This document shows, piece by piece, positions 35,603-44,466 of a stretch of DNA of 64,000 nt (positions are counted from its first letter, which is position 1; every line of letters begins with the position of its first letter). The DNA lies in contig OX439002.1 in the NCBI GenBank assembly GCA_949316495.1, positions 7,843,501 through 7,907,500 on the forward strand. The letters run 5' to 3'. A program made the position numbers and the translations under genes. Source of the stretch: Amphiduros pacificus (Eukaryota > Annelida > Polychaeta > Phyllodocida > Hesionidae). The notes under the pieces were generated by a model. That model was not told the DNA's origin. It did not search any database and saw only the letters and a program-made list of their open reading frames with translations.

Positions 35603-36460
35603 ATGTCAACGAGCTACTTCGTACAAAAACTCGAATCTCTAGCAGAAGACCATGAAATGAGAAAGGGAAAAATCTCTGATTCTGATGTCTGCACTCTCGT
35701 GGCTAAATATCTTTACACGGACAGCCAACTCTTCTTTGGGGATGGTTCACACATTTTCTCTTATTCTCACCATGTTTCGAGTGACACCATGAGGTTTATC
35801 TTCGACACAATCAAAGACAGTGCCAGTTCACAAAGAGCTCTATTTTATAATTTAGATGCCAATTCACTCTCACCTTACCATTATGCCACGATGCACGGCC
35901 ACGATTGGCTGTTTGACCACATTTGCGCCAGAGCAGGGAGTATGCAGTTGGATACAATTAAACGATTATGCTTACATTTAGATGAGAATGGGCATTCTGT
36001 TCCTTCATTTCTCATTGTCAGAGACAACAAATCTGTTTTACAATCATGCATGTGTGAATGCTTAGGTGTGAAACCCTTTGAGAGCGAGTTTAAAGAGACC
36101 TACATCAACTGGCTACACGAGAGCTTGGTGTGTAATGCACCATCCACTGCACTCTATCTTTGCAGATCACACTCATTGGAGATGAGGATATCGCTGAGGA
36201 GAGACAAAGAGGAAGGCCCTACGGAGCACCTCAGTCCACTTGACATGTTGCTCATGTCTGATCACAACAACAAACCATTTTACACAGATGTGGTGCTGAG
36301 AGACATTCCTGGAGGTTATAAGTTGGTGGCCACATCTTACGATGAATTGTTGGCAAGGGCGATGCACCTTGATCAGATCACCACAACTGATCCCACAGAT
36401 TTTATAATGCAATGTGTCAAAGATAATATTCTGAGACGTACCGTGGAAATGAAAATATAG
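35603..36460 (+). CDS. Ankyrin/FEM1-like protein, 285 aa
   Basis: The open frame starts at TTG 35588; ATG is at 35603 (MSTSYFVQKL). An ankyrin-like repeat reads SPYHYATMHGHDWLFDHI around residue 93, with a second degenerate one after it (ENGHSVPSFLIVRDNKS). The C-terminal half has SPLDMLL-type wording as in the ends of ankyrin units. It is the first of three neighbouring genes with similar make-up (see 36489-37337 and 37425-38363). Possible role: adaptor for a host cullin ligase, as for many viral ankyrin proteins; this is inferred. Confidence 0.55.
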   Translation: MSTSYFVQKLESLAEDHEMRKGKISDSDVCTLVAKYLYTDSQLFFGDGSHIFSYSHHVSSDTMRFIFDTIKDSASSQRALFYNLDANSLSPYHYATMHGHDWLFDHICARAGSMQLDTIKRLCLHLDENGHSVPSFLIVRDNKSVLQSCMCECLGVKPFESEFKETYINWLHESLVCNAPSTALYLCRSHSLEMRISLRRDKEEGPTEHLSPLDMLLMSDHNNKPFYTDVVLRDIPGGYKLVATSYDELLARAMHLDQITTTDPTDFIMQCVKDNILRRTVEMKI

Positions 36461-36488
36461 GCAATTGAAAGTTGTTTTTGTATTTTGT

Positions 36489-37337
36489 TTATTTTTCAAA
36501 TATTTCAGACACATCTTCAATTGAAACCTTTGTTGAGATGTTTCGATCTATTAGACTCTGAGCAAATCTACATAAGTCAGGTGCAAAGACTGATGCAAGT
36601 TCTTCCCATACTGGAGTGCCTTTTAACTTTTTCAAATTTGAACAAAGTGTTTCAAGAGCATCCTTACCCTCTATTGTTTTATGGTTCAGATCAGCTCCCA
36701 TTCCCAACAACAGATCAAGGTCCCTCTTGCCTGGCAAATGATATATTCCCATGGTATCGTCAATGGCACACAAATGAAAAATGCTTTTGGGTGATGGATA
36801 CTTTACATCGCATATGACATGGATTATGTTCTTATTTTCCATTGGTGAACACACTGTGCAGAGCCTCTGTAGAAGGACTGACAATTCCTCTTTGTGCCAC
36901 AAGAACATGTCGACTTCCATTTGTGTGTCTTCTTCACTATCATTGGCAAGCCAAGAAGATGGTTTGAAAGACCCCACTTCATCATGTAATTTTCTCAAAA
37001 ATATGTGAGTCAGCAACATCAATTGACAGTGTTGATCTTCATCAAATGGCCTATCACCAGGAATGGCCAGGTGAGAAGCTTGTGTGAGATGAGACCTTTT
37101 GGTTTCATTAGACAGAGATCCAAATGCAAAATGCCTGTCCATACAATACAGGAGAAGGTTCAGGATGTCTTCTGAGGATGTATGAGTGTGGAAGAAATGA
37201 AACATTAAATATTTTGTGTAATATGTGAACACTCTTAACAAGGGCTTGATTTCTTCCTCATCATTTCCCAAAGGCTGAACGTTTTTCATGATAGCCTTCA
37301 GTGTACAGCGCAAAACGGCATCATCATACCCTTCCAT
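36489..37337 (-). CDS. FEM1-like ankyrin protein, 282 aa
   Basis: The C-terminal third reads like the last ankyrin block of animal FEM1: NIIHVICD at about 176, then a spacer, then LDLLLGMGADLNHKTIEGKD at about 214-233 followed by a LETLC helix (FEM1 has [20 protein letters not shown] after a LLHLAV segment and similar spacer). The helical part before it, with HTSSEDILNLLLYCMD, resembles the FEM1 mid-region. FEM1 proteins are CUL2 substrate receptors. Lies on the minus strand between two related plus-strand genes. Confidence 0.6.
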   Translation of the reverse strand: MEGYDDAVLRCTLKAIMKNVQPLGNDEEEIKPLLRVFTYYTKYLMFHFFHTHTSSEDILNLLLYCMDRHFAFGSLSNETKRSHLTQASHLAIPGDRPFDEDQHCQLMLLTHIFLRKLHDEVGSFKPSSWLANDSEEDTQMEVDMFLWHKEELSVLLQRLCTVCSPMENKNIIHVICDVKYPSPKSIFHLCAIDDTMGIYHLPGKRDLDLLLGMGADLNHKTIEGKDALETLCSNLKKLKGTPVWEELASVFAPDLCRFAQSLIDRNISTKVSIEDVSEIFEK

Positions 37338-37424
37338 ATTGTCAATCTTTACATCACAAGGGACACATTTTATATAAATATAATATATATGTAATCAAAG
37401 AAGGGGAAAGGAGACAGCAAAGAA

Positions 37425-38363
37425 ATGGATATAGAAAGTGGAACTGTCCTTACACATTGTATGACCGCTCTATTCACACCCTTCTTAAAAGATTCAATGT
37501 TATTGAGTCAGAATAAGGATCTGTACATAGACCCATTTGTTGATCCAAATGGAAAGCAGGTGTTGGGAAAGACCCAGATGAACACGTTGATTTCAATTCT
37601 ATCAGAGCTTCGAAATGGTATTGTTGAATTGACGCCAGAGGATTGGGAAGAATTTCTTATACTCTTTTGGTACATGTTTGATTCAATGTCGGACCACTGT
37701 CGAGTGTCACTCGAAGGACCTTTATATCGCAATGCACTGTTGTCTGCCATGGAGGAGTGTGTCGAAATGGCAGAATTTTTCTGTGATATGGACGACGAAA
37801 AAAACTCAAGAGACTTGATCACTTTAACTTGTCTACTAGCCATGGTGTTGGTAAAAGACGATAATCTATGGAATGGCAACATCACGTTGGCAGAACAGCA
37901 GCATTTTCATACCATCATGGCCAAGGTGGCAACAACATTCAAATCTCCCATCCTAGGAAATGGTGCCCTACATGTGTGTTGTGATTGGCAGTCACTCAAT
38001 GTGTTGGATCAGATTGTGGTAACGATAGGTCCCAGACCTCAGATTTTACAGATGCTCTTAGATCATGGTGCAGATGCCACTCGCAAAAATGTGTCTGAGG
38101 TCTTACCCCTTGATCATCTTTTCTTTAGCTTCCGAGGATACGTGGTTGAGAACATGACAGAGAATGAAACACTGAGTGTTGACGATAGACTGTTTGCAGA
38201 GGAATGTGCAAAACTGCTATATAAGGTTGGGAGGGAAGACAAGTGGGGAATCGATCACATCATTTCTGAAATACAATCCTTTAATCCAACTGTGGAAGAC
38301 TTTGATTATGATTCTAATACAGATTCCAATGATGATGGTATCAGTAGTGACTCAGACATTTGA
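37425..38363 (+). CDS. FEM1-like ankyrin protein with acidic tail, 312 aa
   Basis: Same plan as the neighbouring minus-strand gene: a helical region, then GNGALHVCCDWQ near 181, a spacer and the ankyrin unit LQMLLDHGADATRKNVSE near 208-225, then PLDHLFF. The last 25 residues are acidic (Asp, Ser, Asn rich). ATG at 37425 is 87 bases from the divergent ATG of the related gene, so these two share a promoter region that contains TATATATA near 37383. The trio suggests local duplication with inversion. Confidence 0.6.
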   Translation: MDIESGTVLTHCMTALFTPFLKDSMLLSQNKDLYIDPFVDPNGKQVLGKTQMNTLISILSELRNGIVELTPEDWEEFLILFWYMFDSMSDHCRVSLEGPLYRNALLSAMEECVEMAEFFCDMDDEKNSRDLITLTCLLAMVLVKDDNLWNGNITLAEQQHFHTIMAKVATTFKSPILGNGALHVCCDWQSLNVLDQIVVTIGPRPQILQMLLDHGADATRKNVSEVLPLDHLFFSFRGYVVENMTENETLSVDDRLFAEECAKLLYKVGREDKWGIDHIISEIQSFNPTVEDFDYDSNTDSNDDGISSDSDI

Positions 38364-38526
38364 ATGGAAGATATGACTACGGATAGATGAAAGGTGGTGT
38401 GGAAAATTGGTTTTTACATTGAAACCACTCCCAAATATATCATGATAGCATTTCCATTGCTGCATGTCAGATAAGTGAAACACAATTGGTCAGTATAGCA
38501 AGTACAGGAGTAAGTAAAAAAGAAAC

Positions 38527-39762
38527 ATGTCATTCAAGCATGGGCACAGAATTGATCTGATGGACCAAGGGGAATGGAACAAAGAAAGTGGAATATGTTT
38601 CAACCACAGAGAAAGCCTTCCATTATCTGCCCAAAGACGTCTGATCGACATGGCAGCACGAGAACTTAGAGACGGAAACATTCATGTATTTGACATTGGA
38701 AAAAAAGTTGAACACATACGAGTGGACAGCATTGATCAGGACAACTGGTCATTGAAGGACACACACTGGGATCCATTCATATCCATGTTGGTGGATGCAT
38801 TTAAGAATCATAAACCCATAGCCATTACTCCTGACCTCATATATGGTTATATAGCAAAGGGTTTTGCACTACACATTGAGAAATATTCCGAAAAACTGCG
38901 ACACCTCTATGTTAGCCACAAGGGAAAGAAGGAACTGATCTATGAAAATAATGGTTTCATAAAGGGGTCAGCAGACAACCGCTGGGATGTGATGTTTAAA
39001 TATTTTGCTGATTCATTAAAAATCGACGTCAAAAAGGAAGGAACTGCCATTATACAGAATGACATTCACTTCACAACAAGCACCATGGTATCTGTTGCCC
39101 ATCGCAATGTTCTGGCTATGGAAGCTATGAAGAACTACTACACCTACACTACAACCACTTTATGTGGTGTTGCATCAATCATCCTACTTGGGGAGTCAAA
39201 TGATTGGGAGATGCTGTACACTGTTGTTGAGAAACAATTCGAACAGCTTTTTAACTATTGCCAGAAGACCAAAGCATTTGATGCTGGTCTGATGTGGTGG
39301 CAGGCAAGCTTGATGCCTGTCCTTAAAAACCTTGTGGAGATACACCAGAAATGCACCTTCTCTTCACCCTCGTCATTGAAAGAAGAGGCACGTACATGGC
39401 TTAGAGGGATTGTCAAATACAATGCTGGTTATGGCAGTGGAGGAACCTGTACTGTTTCTGGTTGGATCAATGCCCTGTTCCCATACATCAAGAAACAAGA
39501 ACGTAATCCGTGGTTTCTAAATGGCAGAACAGAGATGGATCCCAATGATTATCCTTGCTATTATGCTTCGGTACCTTTCAAATGGATGTATTATGGGGAA
39601 GCCAACAACATGAGGGCTTTGGTGGGACACATGCTCTTAGGCCACTTGGATAAAGAAGACAACAAGAATGCATCTGTGCTTCCAAGGGGAACTCTGACAC
39701 TCATTCCTGCATGGGTCATAGTGCACCTAGGGCGGGAAGAAATCGATATGGATTGCTCGTGA
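38527..39762 (+). CDS. DUF4419 family protein, 411 aa
   Basis: Matches the DUF4419 pattern through most of its length: HKPIAITPDLIYGYIAKGFA at 95-114, HKGKKEL at 131-137, HFTTST at 181-186, CGVASIILLGESNDW at 213-227, then WWQASLMPVL, a YGSGGTCTVSGWI segment near 317-329 and a late PFKW. This family is known from fungi, bacteria and animals and has no established biochemical role. Finding a whole copy in a herpesvirus-like genome suggests capture. PolyA signal AATAAA at 39921-39926. Confidence 0.8.
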   Translation: MSFKHGHRIDLMDQGEWNKESGICFNHRESLPLSAQRRLIDMAARELRDGNIHVFDIGKKVEHIRVDSIDQDNWSLKDTHWDPFISMLVDAFKNHKPIAITPDLIYGYIAKGFALHIEKYSEKLRHLYVSHKGKKELIYENNGFIKGSADNRWDVMFKYFADSLKIDVKKEGTAIIQNDIHFTTSTMVSVAHRNVLAMEAMKNYYTYTTTTLCGVASIILLGESNDWEMLYTVVEKQFEQLFNYCQKTKAFDAGLMWWQASLMPVLKNLVEIHQKCTFSSPSSLKEEARTWLRGIVKYNAGYGSGGTCTVSGWINALFPYIKKQERNPWFLNGRTEMDPNDYPCYYASVPFKWMYYGEANNMRALVGHMLLGHLDKEDNKNASVLPRGTLTLIPAWVIVHLGREEIDMDCS

Positions 39763-40375
39763 TCAAATGATTAAAACTGAAACAATCTGCCAAGTGTGTG
39801 TTGGATGTTATTTCAATTCAAAAGTAATGCTTTGCCTTGGATTCTCCTATATATTTGTCTCTATCGATAATTGTGTAAATTTTGTATCACGTAACTGATA
39901 TTGTGGTTTGCTATTGATTTAATAAAATAATAGAAAATAATAGAAAATTGTGTGTTTTGGTGGTCCTTTAAAACAAGTAAGACGCTTTCTAAGATTTTAT
40001 ATTACTTTATTTTTTTCATTTTCATCTGATGCTCTCTTTGCAACCTTCCTATCAGCAGCATAGCATCCTGCTGTATATATTTGACTCTCTGAAACACCTG
40101 ATCTAATGTCTTGTAGTTTTTGTGCTCTGTGCAACCCTGACAGGCAACTGACCACAATTTTGTGTTTCCCTGGTTGTTTAGTCCAAGTATTCAACTGATC
40201 AATAGCTTTGTTTATCGAATGCAAAGGAAAATTATCCCAATTGATTTGCAATGGGACGAGAGAAAGCCAAGAATCGTGACCAAGATAATAGGTAAGTATG
40301 GAAAAAAAACATGTTTCTGCCTGATGCAATGATGTGGGTGTTTGTCCCCACCAACGTCAACATTGTTGTTTGTTT
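39763..40375. other. AT-rich stretch without a gene I can support
   Basis: Downstream of the DUF4419 gene lie the AATAAA at 39921 and A/T runs. On the minus strand 39997-40329 is an open frame of about 110 codons with no ATG of its own, so I do not call it a gene. The right end holds part of a 47-base tandem repeat. Confidence 0.4.
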
Positions 40376-40425
40376 TCAACATTGTTGTTTGTCCTCACCA
40401 ACATCAATATTGTTGTTTGTTTTCC
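40341..40425. repeat. Tandem repeat of about 47 bases, two copies
   Basis: Unit 1 (40341-40387) and unit 2 (from 40388) both start TTTGTCC-CACCAAC and contain ATTGTTGTTTGTTTTC. A few bases differ. The second copy reaches into the last codons of the small minus-strand gene ending at 40376. Confidence 0.7.
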
Positions 40426-40678
40426 CATAAAACAATTTTGCTAACAATCTGTTACCTCTAGTGATTGTGATGGGATGTGGGATGTCTATCTCTTTTAACC
40501 ATAATAGAACAAGTAGCAGCATATTGTCTGCACACTGATGTTTGAGGGATGCAAGTGGCATATCATCAGTTCTCAGTTGCTCTTGGAGTTGAGTTATGTC
40601 TATGGTATCACGGCCCTCTTTCACCATGCCATACAGAAAGGATTTGAGATGCTCACATTGAGATGGACTTTGTTGCAT
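40376..40678 (-). CDS. Small hypothetical protein, 100 aa
   Basis: ATG at 40678. Helical, with a hydrophobic patch (NMLLLVLLWLKEI) about residues 52-64 that could be a buried helix, and a C-terminus partly encoded by the 47-base repeat. No recognised domain. Lies between the kinase gene and the DUF4419 gene. Confidence 0.5.
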   Translation of the reverse strand: MQQSPSQCEHLKSFLYGMVKEGRDTIDITQLQEQLRTDDMPLASLKHQCADNMLLLVLLWLKEIDIPHPITITRGNRLLAKLFYGKTNNNIDVGEDKQQC

Positions 40679-40772
40679 GATGATTGTTTTTATCTATTGA
40701 ATCATCAACAATTTTAATAGAGTCAACAAGAAGATGCGTTTTATGTTTTTATCAATTTTTATTTCAATTTGT

Positions 40773-41639
40773 TTAATGTTTCAACCAGGCATGGTTGATG
40801 ATCTCATCAAGGGTGGCTCTCTTCTGTACATCCTTGGTAAGACACCTCTCCAGCAAGTCAATCAATTCAGGTGATAATATGGGCATCACTTGCACGGGTC
40901 TCCCAGACACCAAGTCATTCTTGTCATCAAAAGGGGAATAGGCATGAACAATGTCATAAAGTGTAACACCCAGACTCCATACAGTGTTTCCTTCCCAATG
41001 ATATTCAAGGCCCTTGGCTGCCTCTGGGGTCTGAAATGTACTTGTTCCCATGAAGTGCCTGAACATCCTCTTTGTCACCCTTCCTGCAAATCCTAAGTCT
41101 ATTAGGAACACATCGCCCTTGCTTAAGTCTGCCACGATGTTTTCAGGTTTAATGTCCCCATGGTAGAATCCTGCATTGGCCATGGAAACAATGGCCTGTA
41201 CAATTTGGATGAAACATAGTTTGGCCACATCTTCTGGGAGGCAGTTGCCTGGAAACATCTCCATCAGCTTGAAAAGATCACACCCATTTTCGGGTCTGTC
41301 CATAACCATGACCCATCTTTTCATCTGTCGAGAGAAGAATGATTCGAGCAATCTCACAACTCCATTCACTTTCTGGCATTTTGTCAAAAGGCATATCTCT
41401 CTTGGAAACTTGCCCTTGCAGCATGGATTTGTACACATTCTCAAATTAAAGTTCAGTACCTTGATGGCAACAGGAGATTTGTCTGATCTTCTCAAAGCAC
41501 TGTACACCATGCCTTGTGCACCCTCAGGCATGATGCCTACTCTCTCATACTTCTGATCAACATCCATGACTTTCTTGGTTCTTTTTTCCACTTTCTCAAT
41601 ATTGTTATAGAGAAATGATGAGTTTCTGGCAAACATCAT
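40773..41639 (-). CDS. Serine/threonine protein kinase, Pim-like, 288 aa
   Basis: All main kinase subdomains are visible, numbered from the ATG at 41639: Gly-rich loop EGAQGMVY (39-46), AIK with Lys60, catalytic loop YHGDIKPEN (159-167, Asp162), DLG at 181-183, TFQTPE at 201-206, and VWSLGVTLYDI at 220-230. The segment around NIVADLSKGDVFLIDLG resembles Pim kinases. A TATATAAG on the minus strand (41643-41650) sits only 4 bases before this ATG, so the Met at 41567, just before the kinase fold, may be the start in use. Herpesviruses commonly encode kinases that aid capsid egress and host control. Upstream it has copies of the GTGCATA-TAATGAG element. Confidence 0.92.
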   Translation of the reverse strand: MMFARNSSFLYNNIEKVEKRTKKVMDVDQKYERVGIMPEGAQGMVYSALRRSDKSPVAIKVLNFNLRMCTNPCCKGKFPREICLLTKCQKVNGVVRLLESFFSRQMKRWVMVMDRPENGCDLFKLMEMFPGNCLPEDVAKLCFIQIVQAIVSMANAGFYHGDIKPENIVADLSKGDVFLIDLGFAGRVTKRMFRHFMGTSTFQTPEAAKGLEYHWEGNTVWSLGVTLYDIVHAYSPFDDKNDLVSGRPVQVMPILSPELIDLLERCLTKDVQKRATLDEIINHAWLKH

Positions 41640-42448
41640 CACTCTTATATACAATCAGCAGCACTTTGAATAGTTAATCAAGGAGTGTGCATATTAAATG
41701 AGCCTGGATGTTTTCTGCATAATGAATTAGCAAATGATCAATATCATATCTTACCAAGACAATTGAGGATGTGGCCTTTTTTGAGATATATAATTCAGAA
41801 ATGTTATCATGGAGAGTGCATATTTAATGAGAAGGAATTCTAATGTGATTATTGATCTTTTCCCTATATCTTTTTTGTGTGCATAACTAATGAGATGGTG
41901 ATAGCAAGATCAATTATCTGTGATAGTTCTGACTTCTATTTGTTTTCAATCTTTTGATAATCAATGTACATTGCAAAGATTCTGCATGGTTTAATCATCA
42001 ACAGATATAATAGGTAACATTCTATGATAGTTATCCCTCAGAGGGACTTTACACTAACACATATTCTATATAGTATATGGGAATATAACTTGTGTGTTTT
42101 GGTGTAAATATATCATGGTTTCTTGTCAAGCACATTTTAGTAATATTATTTCATGGATATTGCTAATTATTTAAGAAGATAACGTATCATTTTGTATGAT
42201 CAAAATTAAAAGAGAAAGAATCATTAATTTCCCATGGATAATTGGTTTTGGGTGGCCTAACGTGAACAGACATTATTTGAGAAAGGATCTGGATGGCATT
42301 CTATAACTTCTTTTTTTTTCAACATTGATTTCTTATTTCTTGAACATGATAGTTGATCGACAATTGTGAAAATATTTGATGGTTTGCTCAATTCTGAAGG
42401 ATTTGGTGGCCCTGAGAAGGGCCTGGTGGGTATGATCCTAGTATTGAC
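41640..42448. other. AT-rich intergenic region with regulatory elements
   Basis: No gene seen. Contains the promoter elements of the kinase (41687-41896), the left end of the 1.9-kb duplication (41963) and a short perfect dyad TCCCTC-A-GAGGGA at 42034-42046 followed by an AT-rich TATATAGTATAT stretch. The dyad plus AT-rich block could be a replication-origin type element, but nothing proves it. Confidence 0.45.
41687..41896 (-). promoter_or_regulatory. Three copies of a GTGCATA..TAATGAG element before the kinase gene
   Basis: Copies at 41687-41702 (GTGCATATTAAATGAG), 41816-41831 (GTGCATATTTAATGAG) and 41879-41896 (GTGCATAACTAATGAGAT). The last contains TAATGAGAT, an exact fit to the herpesvirus TAATGARAT consensus. 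Related copies are found at 42925, 43021, 44943, 45039 and 48928. Confidence 0.6.
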
Positions 42449-42850
42449 CTAACATGTGGTTGTGTTGGCCAAGGCAGTGCAGCCTGTTTCTTCGTGGATA
42501 CAAATTTCATACCAATCATCTGGCAGAAACAATCCACAAATTGAGCACTCAAAAGTACTGGCTGAGATTCTCACTAGTGGTCCATCCATGTCCTGTGTAT
42601 CATTTTGTAGAGGAGGGGGACAGCAGTCGCAGTCCTCATATGGGTGGCACCACACTCCGCAGACTGTGCATTCACCTGTTTCCTCTAAAGGCAACCATGC
42701 AAAGTTGCATTCACACGATTCACCCATCGTACACCACATGCCACAGGCAGCACACTCCGTCCAGGTACAGGCAATGTTGCATCCACATGATTCGCCCATG
42801 GTGCACCACATGCCACAGGCAGCACACTCCATCCATGTTAACATTTTCAT
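42449..42850 (-). CDS. Cys-rich zinc-knuckle-type protein, 133 aa (copy A)
   Basis: Four Cys-rich units: two almost identical ones (ECAACGMWCTMGESC), then ECTVCGVWCHPYEDCDCC, then a longer ECSICGLFLPDDWYEIC unit. The pattern C-x2-C-x3-C-x6-C-x-C suggests zinc binding. No signal peptide. A 158-aa frame on the other strand is a shadow. The TATATATA at 42904-42912 is well placed for this gene. The protein is identical in copy B. Not recognised as a known family; a small regulatory or host-interaction protein is likely. Confidence 0.8.
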   Translation of the reverse strand: MKMLTWMECAACGMWCTMGESCGCNIACTWTECAACGMWCTMGESCECNFAWLPLEETGECTVCGVWCHPYEDCDCCPPPLQNDTQDMDGPLVRISASTFECSICGLFLPDDWYEICIHEETGCTALANTTTC

Positions 42851-42903
42851 AGTTGGTTGGTATTTTCAAGAAAGAAATAGTGAGTTGTCATCAAATTCTA
42901 TGT

Positions 42904-43060
42904 CTATATATACAATAAAAAAGTGTGCATAACTAATTTGATGTGTCTGATATATAGTTATGCAAATGATCAGTTCTTTTGAATAAGTAATGACTTTAAA
43001 GAGGTCCAAAAACAAATTTTGTGCATAATTAATTAGACAACATCTGTTGTATATAAATGT
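42904..43060. promoter_or_regulatory. Divergent promoter with octamer and GTGCATA elements (copy A)
   Basis: TATATATA at 42904-42912 faces the Cys-rich gene; GTATATAAA at 43049-43057 faces the small plus-strand gene. Between them lie GTGCATAACTAATTTG (42925), an ATGCAAAT octamer (42960-42967) and GTGCATAATTAATTAG (43021). Octamer sites together with TAAT-type sites are what Oct-1-class host factors bind in herpesvirus early promoters. Confidence 0.55.
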
Positions 43061-43129
43061 TAGAAGTTAGATTGGTTTCTTCAGTCTGGAAAGAAGTCTT
43101 CGTGTCACCACATCATCAAAAAACCTACT

Positions 43130-43417
43130 ATGAACAACCTCAGAATACTGGGTGCTGGGTGCAACTCTGGGTGCAACTCTGAGAATGACCACACCAACTA
43201 CAAAGTTGAAGATCAGAATAATTGGCCACCGCCATCAACAACGTGGGCATATTTGCGCACTTATAAGACATGGGTGAAATTCGTGGAATGCAAGGATTGT
43301 TACAGCCTTGTGCTGTTTCAGGGTCAAGAACACAGGTGCCCTGATGTACATCCTGATAATTGGAGAGACTGTTCCTTTTTGAAAATTTTATTGAACGATA
43401 TCACCAAAACATGCTAA
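43130..43417 (+). CDS. Small zinc-finger-type protein, 95 aa (copy A)
   Basis: ATG-initiated, with a central WVKFVECKDCYSLVLFQGQE segment followed by H-x-C, giving a CxxC...HxC zinc-binding pattern. The N-terminus differs slightly from copy B (91 aa) through small length changes. The gene is driven by the divergent promoter shared with the Cys-rich gene. It ends in a palindrome (ACATG-CTAA-CATGT) and AATAAA. Possibly a nuclear or RNA-binding regulator; family unknown. Confidence 0.65.
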   Translation: MNNLRILGAGCNSGCNSENDHTNYKVEDQNNWPPPSTTWAYLRTYKTWVKFVECKDCYSLVLFQGQEHRCPDVHPDNWRDCSFLKILLNDITKTC

Positions 43418-43524
43418 CATGTTTTAATCAAATAAATAACTGATGACTGGAGAGACAGTTCCTTTTTGGAAATTTTATTGAATGATATAGCCAAAACATG
43501 CTAACATGTTTTAATCAAATAAAA
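43354..43524 (+). repeat. Duplicated gene end with polyA signal (copy A)
   Basis: Two units of about 86 bases (43354-43436 and 43441-43524) each contain the last codons region, the AAACATG-CTAA-CATGTTT palindrome and AATAAA. The same pair recurs in copy B near 45352-45522. Confidence 0.7.
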
Positions 43525-43564
43525 TATTTTGACAAAACTCCACATTCTTTGTTCAAGTTTTATT

Positions 43565-44005
43565 TCATATAGAAAAAAACAATGATAACATGATAATAAT
43601 AATTTGTAGATCATTCCTATTTCCATTTGAAAAAATATTTTGAAAATGGCAAGATTTCTTTGCATGGTCACTCCCATTGCTTGTATCATTATCCCTTGCA
43701 CTTGCTGTTTTCAGTGACATTTTGTTCCCATTCTCTGTCCCCCCATATTCAACCTCATTACCCGAGACCTCATTCTCCACACTGACATTGTGGTTTTCTT
43801 CTAAATTCAATGTCAGATTAGCTAGTGTTGTTGTGTTAGAACTATTGATATTTTGATATGAAAATACGTTTTCATCAATTGTATCTGGAAAAAGTGATGT
43901 GTCTGGATTGTATCTGGAAAAAGTGATGTGTCGGGAAAAAGTGATGTGTTTGAATGTATCTGGAAAAAGTGATGTGTTTGAATGTACATTGCAAAGATTC
44001 TGCAT
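43565..44005 (-). pseudogene. Partial 3' copy of the 752-aa glycoprotein gene
   Basis: Made by the 1.9-kb duplication: it repeats the last about 105 codons of the gene at 45563-47821 and then runs into the short junction repeats, which give it a different beginning. It looks like a by-product of the duplication rather than a separate gene, although it has an open frame. Confidence 0.7.
43881..43977. repeat. Short tandem repeat at the duplication junction
   Basis: Four imperfect copies of GTATCTGGAAAAAGTGATGT, starting near 43881, 43910, 43932 and 43956. The distal end of copy B has only one (45879-45900). The array sits exactly where copy A meets copy B. Confidence 0.8.
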
Positions 44006-44466
44006 GGTTTAATCATCAACAGATATAATAGGTAACATTCTATGATAGTTATCCCTCAGAGGGACTTTACACTAACACATATTCTATATAGTATATGGGA
44101 ATATAGCTTGTGTGTTTTGGTGTAAATATATCATGGTTTCTTGTCAAGCACATTTTAGTAATATTATTTCATGGATATTGCTAATTATTTAAGAAGATAA
44201 CGTATCATTTTGTATGATCAAAATTAAAAGAGAAAGAATCATTAATTTCCCATGGATAATTGGTTATGGGTGGCCTAATGTGAACAGACATTATTTAAGA
44301 AAGGATCTGGATGGCATTCTATAACTTCTTTTTTTTTCAACATTGATTTCTTATTTCTTGAACATGATAGTTGATCGACAATTGTGAAAATATTTGATGG
44401 TTTGCTCAATTCTGAAGGATTTGGTGGCCCTGAGAAGGGCCTGGTGGGTATGATCCTAGTATTGAC

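Larger units (their letters stand above)
41963..43902. repeat. Direct duplication, copy A (about 1.94 kb)
   Basis: Nearly identical to 43981-45900 with an offset of 2018 bases at the left end, falling to about 1998 after two small length differences. It carries the Cys-rich gene, the small zinc-finger-type gene, their shared promoter region, a duplicated terminator and a partial 3' end of the glycoprotein gene. Very high identity implies a recent event. Confidence 0.9.

Noticed and set aside
39997-40329. 110-codon minus-strand open frame
   Set aside because: No ATG in the frame before its first codons; not called as a gene on its own.
42449-42850. BIR (inhibitor of apoptosis) domain
   Set aside because: BIR genes are expected in malacoherpesviruses, but the Cys spacing here is a repeated C-x2-C-x3-C pattern and no typical BIR CxxC...H...C is seen in the window.
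42456-42932. 158-aa open frame on the plus strand opposite the Cys-rich gene (and its twin at 44474-44950)
   Set aside because: Its His/Ser/Gln-rich repeats are the mirror of the Cys-rich repeats on the other strand, which have the better protein pattern and promoter position.
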